Below, piece by piece: positions 7,645 through 14,203 of a stretch of 16,995 nt of DNA; position 1 is the stretch's first letter, and the number at the start of each line of letters is the position of its first letter. The stretch is from the NCBI GenBank assembly GCA_001799195.1, contig MGSU01000053.1, positions 1 through 16,995 on the forward strand, given 5' to 3'. Source of the stretch: Deltaproteobacteria bacterium RIFOXYA12_FULL_61_11. Lineage in GTDB: Bacteria; Bdellovibrionota_F; JAHFAK01; YA12-FULL-61-11. The position numbers were made by a program, and so were the translations under genes. The notes beneath the pieces were generated by a model, which did not search any database, had not been told where the DNA came from, and saw nothing but the letters and a program-made list of their open reading frames with translations.

Positions 7645-9612
7645 TCAAGAACTGAAGAACTCGACGACCCGGTTCAGGACGAGGTTGAGCAGGCTGCCGA
7701 GCAGGAGCGCATAGGTTACCACGAAGGCGCAGATGGCCAGCGCGGCTTTTGTCCCGAGTTCCTTGACGATGACCAGGATGGTGTTGACGCAGGGGATGAG
7801 GAAGGTCACCAGCAAGAGATTGATCACGATCTGCACCGGCGTGAAGGCGCCGCGGTGGACGTAGTCGGCCAGGAGGGCGACTCCGGCCTCGCGGCGGATG
7901 GTCGAGAGCAGGAAGACGTTGACACTCTCGGGCGGCAGGCCGATCAGTCCGGACAGCACCGGTGCGGCGAGACGTTCGAGCAGCGCGATGCCTCCCGCCT
8001 CGTCCAGGACGAAGAGCAGGAAGGTCGCCAGGAGGAACACGGGCAGGGCCTCGTGGAGGAAGAACCACGTGCGTCGCAGGGCATTGTGGAGCAAGGGGAA
8101 CAACTTCGGTAAACGAAGGGGGGGGATCTCGAGGAGCAACGGTGTTGGACGGCCCGGCAAGAGACGGTTGGCGAAGTGTCCGACCAGGCCGACTTGGAGC
8201 AGGACGAAACCGAAGATGAAGGGGCCGCCCCAGACCGGCAGGTCGCCGAGCAGGACCAGCATCACGCTCAACAGCGGAGCGCAGGGAATCCCCAGGACCA
8301 AGAGCAGCGTGGCCAGGATGCGTTCGCGGCGGTGGTTGAGGATGCGGGTGGACAGCACGGCCATGGTGATGCAGGAGAAGCCGAGGATGACCGGCAGCAC
8401 GGCTTTGCCCGAGAGGCCGATCCGGCGGAAGGTCCGGTGCAGCAATACGGCTAAGCGGACCATGTACCCACTGTTCTCGAGCAGACCGAACGCGGCGTAA
8501 AAGGTGAGCAACACGGGCATGACGAGGCCCAGCGAGAGCGCGAGGCCGGTGCTGAGCAGCCCGAATTCGCCGACCAGCGCGCGCACGAGGAGCGGAGGGG
8601 CTGTGTGACCTTCGAGGAAGGTCCGAGTGGCCGGGACGAGCAGTTCGCCGAAGAGGCGGCCTTCGAGTTGCTCGACCAGGAATTCGGCGCCGAGCTTCCC
8701 GACCACCAAGAACATCAGCGACAGGACCGCGAGGGCGATGGGAATGCCGGTGATCGGATTGCGGGCCCACATACCGACCCGGTCGATGAGCGGGAGGGAG
8801 GGGCTGGAGGTGGTTTCCAGGACGCTCTCGGTGAGGTGCTCCGCGGCGGATTGGTAGACCTCGAGCAGCAGGAGATCGGGGGCCTTTAGCAGGCTGTTCT
8901 TCGTCGCGGTGATGAGCTGGCGCAGGGCCTCGCTTTCGTCGGGCGACAATCGCCGGTCGAGGTGGTGCCGGACAACGTCGTCCTCGGCGAGGGCCGAGAG
9001 CAAGAGACCGCGGGCGAGTCGGCGGCCGGGAGTAACCTTCTCGGCTTCCTCGAGGTATCGACGGACGGCCCCCGGCAGGGGGAGCTGAGCGGTCAACCGG
9101 GCGACCTCACCGGTGCGGCTGCGCAGGTTGTTCACGCCGCCGCCTTCGACCGCGACCGTGGAGACGACGGGGACTCCGAGCAGTCTGGCCAACCGGTCGG
9201 CATCGACCCGCAGGTTGCGCACCAGCGCTTCGTCGACCATGTTGAGGACGATGAGGAGCGGAACGCCGAAGTCGGCATAATGCAGTAAAAGGGTCAACGA
9301 GCGCTTGAGGTTGCGGGCATCGGCGACAAAGAGGAGCCCGGTCGGGGATCCGTCGAGGAGCAGCCGCTTGGTCGTGACCTCGTCCTCGTTCTCCATGAAA
9401 ATGGTGTTCGCGCCCGGAGGGCAGAGCAGCACGACCTCGCCCAGGTAGTCTTGCCAGGTACCCTTGCGGATCGCCCCCGGATGACCGGATCTCTCGGGCT
9501 CTTGGCGGTCGCACAGGCGCTCGAATAGAGTACTGCGGCCGACGTTGTCCTGGCCCGCCAGCAAAAAAGTCCTGGAAGGCGGGGTTACGGATCGCTCGAG
9601 GGGTTGCGACAC
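7645..9612 (-). CDS. feoB: Divergent FeoB-type ferrous iron transporter
   Basis: This 655-residue inner-membrane protein is predicted to move Fe(II) into the cytoplasm. The N-terminal G domain (1-170) has a recognisable but altered P-loop, GQDNVGRST at 20-28, with Arg26 where Lys is normal. The G3 region reads LCPPG (63-67) in place of DLPG, so the Mg-binding Asp is missing. G4 is intact (NMVD, 124-127). A helical linker follows, then the permease half with the duplicated Gate segments. ENSGYMVRLAVLLHR, IGLSGKAVLPVILGFSC, GIPCAP, the STIRREAGVAL block and FLIPCVNTILVIVKELG match FeoB positions. The start is a GTG preceded by GGAG at five bases. Length is slightly below the usual 700-770. The permease half makes the family assignment firm; GTPase activity is doubtful. 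Confidence 0.87.
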   Translation of the reverse strand: MSQPLERSVTPPSRTFLLAGQDNVGRSTLFERLCDRQEPERSGHPGAIRKGTWQDYLGEVVLLCPPGANTIFMENEDEVTTKRLLLDGSPTGLLFVADARNLKRSLTLLLHYADFGVPLLIVLNMVDEALVRNLRVDADRLARLLGVPVVSTVAVEGGGVNNLRSRTGEVARLTAQLPLPGAVRRYLEEAEKVTPGRRLARGLLLSALAEDDVVRHHLDRRLSPDESEALRQLITATKNSLLKAPDLLLLEVYQSAAEHLTESVLETTSSPSLPLIDRVGMWARNPITGIPIALAVLSLMFLVVGKLGAEFLVEQLEGRLFGELLVPATRTFLEGHTAPPLLVRALVGEFGLLSTGLALSLGLVMPVLLTFYAAFGLLENSGYMVRLAVLLHRTFRRIGLSGKAVLPVILGFSCITMAVLSTRILNHRRERILATLLLVLGIPCAPLLSVMLVLLGDLPVWGGPFIFGFVLLQVGLVGHFANRLLPGRPTPLLLEIPPLRLPKLFPLLHNALRRTWFFLHEALPVFLLATFLLFVLDEAGGIALLERLAAPVLSGLIGLPPESVNVFLLSTIRREAGVALLADYVHRGAFTPVQIVINLLLVTFLIPCVNTILVIVKELGTKAALAICAFVVTYALLLGSLLNLVLNRVVEFFSS

Positions 9613-9638
9613 AGGTGCTCCGATGGATCCCGAGCTGT

Positions 9639-9667
9639 ACGCTAATCATTTCCCTGCCCGCTGGCAA
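9639..9667 (-). promoter_or_regulatory. Possible promoter for the feoB / dtxR-feoA unit
   Basis: On the minus strand, TTGCCA (9662-9667) is followed after 17 bases by TAGCGT (9639-9644), 27 bases before the GTG start. The -10 match is weak. AATGATTAGCG lies across it and could belong to a metal-regulator operator, but I cannot delimit a palindrome. Confidence 0.25.
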
Positions 9668-9752
9668 GGAGTGCCTCGTTTGCTCCCAAAGGAGGTAGCC
9701 ATCCGCTTCGAAGACCGATTGCGCCAGGGCAAGTCTGGGTAGGGAGGAAGGT

Positions 9753-9956
9753 GAAGTGGCTTGACCGCCGCTCTTCCAAAGCATGTATGAAGTGGGACCG
9801 TTTCAATCGGCTCCTCCAGCGGTATCCGCTGCCTGTGCCGGTGGCCATCCACTCCATCTGCCGTCGCGGAGCGAGTCCGTGACCTGAGGAACCGGATGCG
9901 GTAATCCTGCACCACGTCCGGATCTGTGGGAACCCAAGGAGGGTGACCTCCCTGGG
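9753..9956 (+). mobile_element. Group II intron 3' remnant, copy 1
   Basis: This is a 5'-truncated group II intron. Bases 9754-9882 encode the last 42 residues of the intron-encoded maturase, including KWLDRRSSKACMKWDRFNRL and LLQRYPLP, and end in TGA. Seven bases later, 9889-9924 can fold as a domain-V-like hairpin in which GAACCGGA pairs with TCCGGATC. A second hairpin, CCCAAGGAGG(GTGA)CCTCCCTGGG at 9933-9956, could be domain VI with a GNRA loop. The part up to 9931 is repeated at 12281-12439 plus 14084-14103 with four differences in the first 159 bases. No reverse transcriptase core remains, so it cannot move by itself. It begins 140 bases upstream of feoB, on the opposite strand. Confidence 0.7.
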
Positions 9957-10170
9957 CCACCTAACCTGGGATTCAGCCTTCTTCCCCTACTACGCCCGAC
10001 ACAGCTCTCCTTTCTTTTGCTTCCAGCATGTTATCAATCTCCAGTCCCACATCTCTCCGTTTCTCTGCTTGACTCCCCCGCCCGCTTCTGTGAACAGTGC
10101 CGCAGAGGGAAGATGTGGGCAAATTGTAGTTAGCCACCAAAATTCAAATTCAGCTATTGATGGAAGCGAA
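9957..10170 (+). other. Leader region of the two-gene cassette
   Basis: This stretch has no coding signal. Its composition changes from GC-rich to AT-richer near 10120. TTGACT at 10068 and TTGTAG near 10125 could be -35 boxes, but neither has a convincing -10. The promoter of the cassette should lie here. The frame is open back to 9943, but that GTG lies inside the intron hairpin and is unlikely to be a start. Confidence 0.4.
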
Positions 10171-10605
10171 ATGCAACGACGACCTAACCGATTCAACTCG
10201 AAACGCAAAATGCACCTCTTATCGCCTGAGTTATTGCAACAATGCGCTGTTCTTTCAGAAAGCGTCAGATATGGCGGCAATCCTGAGCACAAGAAAAATC
10301 CCGGGGATTTCGGGTTAACCCCTCCCTCTGCGCCTAGAACTGCAAAATCACTCTGTGATAGTGTCGCAATATTTAAGAAATCACTTGCAATGAAGTATTT
10401 AAAGAGGGGTTTAAAAAGGGGGCTTGTTTCCGAGCAAATAGTAAATGGTTGGCCTCAAAATATATGGTCGTTAACTGATTCAGGCTACCCCATTGAAGCA
10501 CAGCTAGAAAACTCTGAAACCGGTGTATATCACGGGTATCCCATGCCGGAATCAGATCCATTCTCTGTGGAAGTAGTAGCAGCGTGGAAAGCCCGCAATG
10601 TCTAA
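10171..10605 (+). CDS. Winged-helix-like protein, first gene of the cassette
   Basis: I place the start at the ATG at 10171 (144 residues), which has GGAAG just upstream; ATG 10210 is an alternative without a ribosome site. The basic N-terminus (RRPNRFNSKRK) is followed by a Gly/Pro-rich segment at 34-56 (YGGNPEHKKNPGDFGLTPP) and then a probable winged helix. Helices span about 59-92 (KSLCDSVAIFKKSLAMKYLK and RGLKRGLVSEQIV), and the wing is WPQNIWSLTDSGYPIEAQLEN. The tail is GVYHGYPMPESDPF. I believe such proteins recur in bacteria but know no named family. It overlaps the next gene by eight bases, so the two are translationally coupled. A DNA-binding role, perhaps autoregulation or an antitoxin-like role, is inference. 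Codon and base usage differ from the GC-rich backbone. Confidence 0.7.
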   Translation: MQRRPNRFNSKRKMHLLSPELLQQCAVLSESVRYGGNPEHKKNPGDFGLTPPSAPRTAKSLCDSVAIFKKSLAMKYLKRGLKRGLVSEQIVNGWPQNIWSLTDSGYPIEAQLENSETGVYHGYPMPESDPFSVEVVAAWKARNV

Positions 10606-11917
10606 GTTCGAAATACGTCAGGCCTGGGTCGCCTCTACTTCAGAGGCGTTAGAGTTTCGGCACACCACTGCCCAGCTCGATATTCTAGTAAATGGGACCT
10701 GTTTGACAAGAAATGAAAATATCTGGTCTCAGTCTATTCAGGATGGAGTGACTGTACCCACGTATCCTTTGGCGCTCTGGTTCTTGAATTCCTGGTGGCG
10801 CCTTCTCTATGAGCCGCTTCCAGCCCAAGGAATTCCGGCTATTGACTGGAGAATGGCGCATGAAATTGGCGCCGCCAATCACGGTATCGTATGGCCCAAA
10901 GTCGTATTTGCAAGCGATGGCCAAAGCATTCAAATATGGGCTAGCCAATTCGATGCGGGCCAATTCCAATCGGTTCGTTACCTTAATGGATTGCCGCAGT
11001 GTGAGTCAATTTCAATTGCTGACTTTAAAAATGCTGTGTTCGATTTTATCTCGACTGTAGACAGTAAATTAAGGGCGGTCGGTATTATTGATTCACCCAT
11101 CTCTGATCTCATTAAGATTATCCAGGAGGAACAAAGCGACGAGAACCAGTCCAAATACCGCAGACTCGAGGCCATTATGGGCTTCGATCCAGATGAATGC
11201 CCTCTCGATGCAATGATCTACGCATCCGAACTAGAGAGTAAAGTCGGACTATCAACATTGGGTGAATTGGCCCCTCTTTATGGAAAGCGAGCCACTACAG
11301 AGCCTCTAAGGGAAATCGAACAGTTTATCTCGTCCGGGGGAGTTGTTGGGCAACCAACTTTTAATAGAGTGGGAAGACATGTTTTACCTACTTGCCATCG
11401 ACCTGCTTGGCAGTCCGCAGTTAACGACGCGCGCACTATTAGATCTCAAATTGGTAATGAACGAGGCCCGATAGATACCACAAGATTGTACGAGCTACTC
11501 GGAATCGCCAGCAAGGACATCGAAAAATGGGCACCCCACACGAGGCGGAGTGTTTCGGTTGGAATCCCAATATCGTCGGGCAAAATTAAATTTGTTCCCC
11601 GCAAGAGTCATCCAATAAGTAAGCGATTTGAGCTGTCACGCTATATTGGGGATATTAATTACGTCAATAGGGGAAACTGGTATGCGACTACTGAATTAAG
11701 TACGCACCGACAAAAATACCAGCGAGCGTTCGCGGCGGAGTTTCTCTGTCCGATTTCCGGATTGACCGAATACCTGAATAATGATTTTTCGGATGAGGCT
11801 ATAGATGAGGCATCAGAGTACTTTGATGTCAGCCAACAAACGATAAATTCCCTTTTAGCAAACAATCATATTACTGAGAAGCCAATCATTCATGATGAGC
11901 TTCCTTACCGAATTTAA
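10598..11917 (+). CDS. ImmA/IrrE-like protein lacking zinc ligands, second gene of the cassette
   Basis: This protein of 439 residues begins eight bases inside the upstream gene. Residues 24-115 form a distinctive N-terminal domain with VNGTCLTR, PTYPLALWFLNSWWRLLYEP, DWRMAHEIGAANHG and VVFASDGQSIQIWA. A helical middle part follows (about 125-330). Residues 342-425 have the layout of an ImmA/IrrE (COG2856) metallopeptidase core: KRFELSRYIGD (342-352) occupies the place of the usual RFTLAHELGH, and AFAAEFLCP (377-385) the place of NRFAAELLMP. The two His and the Glu of HExxH are replaced by R348, D352 and Y349, and the Glu ligand of the EAN motif by Y374. A small C-terminal helical part (FDVSQQTINSLLANNHI) also fits the family. 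It should be non-catalytic, perhaps a sensor or binding partner of the winged-helix protein. The function is unknown. Confidence 0.75.
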   Translation: MSKFEIRQAWVASTSEALEFRHTTAQLDILVNGTCLTRNENIWSQSIQDGVTVPTYPLALWFLNSWWRLLYEPLPAQGIPAIDWRMAHEIGAANHGIVWPKVVFASDGQSIQIWASQFDAGQFQSVRYLNGLPQCESISIADFKNAVFDFISTVDSKLRAVGIIDSPISDLIKIIQEEQSDENQSKYRRLEAIMGFDPDECPLDAMIYASELESKVGLSTLGELAPLYGKRATTEPLREIEQFISSGGVVGQPTFNRVGRHVLPTCHRPAWQSAVNDARTIRSQIGNERGPIDTTRLYELLGIASKDIEKWAPHTRRSVSVGIPISSGKIKFVPRKSHPISKRFELSRYIGDINYVNRGNWYATTELSTHRQKYQRAFAAEFLCPISGLTEYLNNDFSDEAIDEASEYFDVSQQTINSLLANNHITEKPIIHDELPYRI

Positions 11918-12280
11918 TACAATCTTCTTTTACACTTAGGCCAGCTCCTCTCCACAGGCCAATAATCTTTCAGGTTGTGTATCACCACATGATAACGAAA
12001 GAGGGCGAGTTGCGCAGGACTCGGCGGGATACATCTTCTGCACGCAGGAAGAGGACGGGTTTCGTGGTAGGCTAAAGGCCAAAGGAAAGGAGAAACCAGA
12101 GGGATACCAGACGTTACCACTGCTGGCGGAAGAAAGAGCGAGGCTAGCAGCATGGGTTGTTCCCAACTCTCACACGGCTGTGCCCTCGCTGTACAGGGAC
12201 CCGAACGCCTGGTCGAAACCGGCCCAGTCGATCTGGCCCGCAAAGCGGTACAAATGGTATGAGGTGGTGCGCGTCTGGAG
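11918..12280 (+). other. Non-coding stretch between the cassette and intron copy 2
   Basis: I see no supported gene here. The plus-strand frame is open from 11940 straight into the maturase tail ending at 12410, but it has no convincing start before the GTG at 12180. From about 12255 the encoded WYEVVRVWRKWLDRRS looks like maturase, so copy 2 may reach about 25 bases further 5' than copy 1. Bases 12081-12145 resemble 16648-16713. Confidence 0.4.
12081..12145 (+). repeat. Short diverged repeat, copy A
   Basis: It begins AAAGGAAAGGAGAAACCAGA and ends GAGCGAGGCT. The first 22 bases match 16648-16669 with one mismatch, and the ending matches 16704-16713 at nearly the same spacing. The middle is diverged. 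Nature unknown. Confidence 0.4.
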
Positions 12281-12439
12281 GAAGTGGCTTGACCGCCGCT
12301 CTTCCAAAGCATGTATGAAGTGGGATCGTTTCAATCGGCTCCTCCATCGGTATCCGCTGCCTGTGCCGGTGGCCATCCACTCCATCTGCCGTCGCAGAGC
12401 GAGTCCGTGACCTGAAGAACCGGATGCGGTAATCCTGCA
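12255..12439 (+). mobile_element. Group II intron 3' remnant, copy 2, 5' part
   Basis: Bases 12281-12439 match 9753-9911 with four substitutions. They encode the same maturase tail (stop TGA at 12408-12410) and the 5' half of the domain-V-like hairpin. The element is cut at 12439 by the IS1380-family insertion and resumes after it at 14084. Copy 2 is in the same orientation as copy 1, so the cassette lies between direct repeats. Upstream of 12255 the sequence no longer looks like maturase, so this copy is also 5'-truncated. Confidence 0.7.
12436..12439. repeat. Target-site duplication TGCA, left copy
   Basis: TGCA here is repeated at 14080-14083 on the other side of the IS. Intron copy 1 (9908-9911) shows the uninterrupted site with a single TGCA. 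Confidence 0.85.
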
Positions 12440-12721
12440 CCCGGATTATTCACCAAGCGCACATGAATCTCGACACAATGCACAATTCGTTCGCCCCAAG
12501 CCCAGCATAACCCCAATATATAGGCCTATGAGGTCATCTATCGACAGGAAATGCATACATTACAAGTATTCGGTTTAAGAGCAGAGCAATATGCCTTGAA
12601 AATAGGCGCACCTGGAGTGGTAGATCAGCGCATTCGCAAGATTTTCGGGTACATGCGCCTAGCCTGAAGCGATGACAAGGCGATAGAAGTCCAGAGCCGG
12701 GGCATCTTTCGTCATACGGAC

Positions 12722-13980
12722 TCAGACGTTGCGGCTCGTGATCTTGATCCAGCAGGCCACCTTGATCAGGCGCAAACGGAGGGTGGCAATGGTCGAGGTC
12801 TCGAACTCGGTTCTCGCAAGCCGTCGATGCATCTCCTTGAAAAGAGCATAGGCAGCAACGTGCAAGAACAGCCGCAACTGATTGGCCTCAAAGCGATGGC
12901 AGCTCGTCCGGTCGGCAGCGAGCTGGCACTTCCACTCCTTGATCCGGTTCTCGATATCCTCACCGCGCTGGCAATACTCCTCATACACTTCGTCCAAGGG
13001 TTCCTGTCGATCGGTCACCACGAAGTGCTGGCGCACCACCCCAGTTGCACGAGAAAAGGTGATGGCAATGACCCTGCGCGCCTGCGGCCATGTCTCGGCT
13101 TGATAGAGGAACTCACGGTAGAGTCTTCCGCCATGCTTGCTGACCGCCTCATAGTCTTCTTGGGCCAGACGGTGCAGTACTGGATTGCCGGCGAGTGCGA
13201 TGGAATACCGCAGCCCAAGCCGCTCGACCGCCGTGAAGAGTGCTGGACAGGCGAATCCGGCATCCATGCGGACGGAGATCGAGAGTTTTGGCAGCCGAGA
13301 GCGGATCTTCTCGATAAGAATCCCTAGAAGGTTCACCGTGATGTGTCCCGCATAGGTCGTACCGGGCAACAAGAGCGGCAGGAGGATATCGCCGGTCGCG
13401 CTGTCGACGATCAGGTAGTGCAGATAACACCGCTCGTCATAGTATCCGTTCCACAACGACAACTGCTGTTGACCGTGCACTTCGTCATCAGTAGGATCAA
13501 AGTCCAGCACCACCTCCTTCCGGCCCGAGGCCTGCCCGAGGCCTTGACCCGGTCGATCCAGTGATGCAACCAGGCGGTCTGCAACCTGACGATATCCTCT
13601 GCACTGCACCGTTCCTCGATTCTCGACAAGGTCGGCTGACTGCCGCTCCTGCCGTGGTCATGCAAGGCCAAAGCGGTCAGAAACGCCGGATCATGGCACA
13701 AGTCGTCGGCATCGTTGCAATCTTCATAGCCCGCTGCGATCTGATAGACCCGTTGCCGGATCAGTGTTTGCTGTTCATAGGTGATCCGGTCTGGATCGCG
13801 AGGATCGAAGAGAGCACGCGAGATCAACCGGGTGATACCGACCTGATCGTCAAGTTGCCGCAGGGCGGGAATCCCTCCGTTGCTGCTCAACTCCTCCTCG
13901 CTCGAAACCATCGTCACTCGCCTCGTCGTTACGCCGATTTTATCTGCGTACAACTCGAGCTGCTCGCGACAGTCTGCCAT
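12722..13980 (-). pseudogene. IS1380-family transposase broken by an 11-bp duplication
   Basis: This is a DDE transposase of the IS1380 type. The 5' part (13980 to about 13545) gives MADCREQLELYADKIGV through QPTLSRIEERCS to HHWIDRVKASG. The 3' part, in another frame, gives RKEVVLDFDPTDDEVHGQQQ, the GYYDERCYLHYL segment, a central VRMDAGFACPALFTAVE and ENRIKEWKCQLAADRTSCHR. The frames are separated by GCCCGAGGCCT occurring twice in tandem (13523-13533 and 13534-13544). Deleting one copy gives a continuous reading DRVKASGRKEVVLDFD and a 415-residue protein, the normal size. The start at 13980 has GAGGA eight bases upstream; ATT/ATG codons further upstream lack this. The catalytic Asp of DPTDDEVHGQ and a Glu in the ENRIKEWK block are present. 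Confidence 0.88.
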
Positions 13981-14019
13981 CGTGATATTCCTCGGTAAAA
14001 TCACTGTAACTTATTTGTA

Positions 14020-14047
14020 ATTATATCATATATTGGTGATTTTACAA
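14020..14047 (-). promoter_or_regulatory. Transposase promoter of the IS1380-family element
   Basis: On the minus strand, TTGTAA (14042-14047) and a consensus TATAAT (14020-14025) are separated by 16 bases, about 40 bases before the transposase start. Confidence 0.55.
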
Positions 14048-14079
14048 GGTTTCAATGCGGTTATGGTGAATTATTCGGG

Positions 14080-14083
14080 TGCA
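14080..14083. repeat. Target-site duplication TGCA, right copy
   Basis: Matches 12436-12439 and directly abuts the right inverted repeat of the IS1380-family element. Confidence 0.85.
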
Positions 14084-14133
14084 CCACGTCCGGATCTGTG
14101 GGAGATTTTAATCCGGCAGGGTGAAACCCGCGG
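14084..14133 (+). mobile_element. Group II intron 3' remnant, copy 2, 3' part
   Basis: Bases 14084-14103 are identical to 9912-9931 and complete the domain-V-like hairpin cut at 12439. After GTGGGA the two copies diverge fully. Copy 2 continues into a different hairpin, CCG (14113-14115) with CGG (14131-14133) and GGGT with ACCC around a GAA loop. Confidence 0.6.
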
Positions 14134-14203
14134 TTTTGAGCAGCCCCGAGATAGCGAGACTGGTCTGGATCGGATCACCATCGTCCACGATCACCCATTG
14201 TGG

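Larger units (their letters stand above)
12440..14079 (-). mobile_element. IS1380-family insertion sequence, complete but with a broken transposase
   Basis: This 1640-bp element has 16-bp terminal inverted repeats, CCCGGATTATTCACCA at 12440-12455 and, on the other strand, CCCGAATAATTCACCA at 14064-14079 (14 of 16 match). TGCA flanks it on both sides; a 4-bp duplication is usual for IS1380. It is inserted in the domain-V-like hairpin of intron copy 2, and removing it with one TGCA exactly restores the sequence of copy 1. The transposase is on the minus strand. The stretch from 12456 to 12721, between the left repeat and the transposase stop, holds no recognisable gene. Confidence 0.88.

Noticed and set aside
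9639-9667. Fur or DtxR operator before feoB
   Set aside because: AATGATTAGCG resembles half of a metal-box, but I cannot see a palindrome, so I list only a weak promoter.
9943-10170. Extension of the winged-helix gene back to the GTG at 9943
   Set aside because: The GTG lies in the GNRA loop of the intron hairpin, the added 76 residues are Ser/Pro-rich without pattern, and ATG 10171 has a ribosome site.
10841-10885. MAHEIGAANHG in the cassette protein as a zinc HExxH site
   Set aside because: The second His is three residues too far (HEIGAANH), and the segment sits in the N-terminal domain, not in the ImmA-like core.
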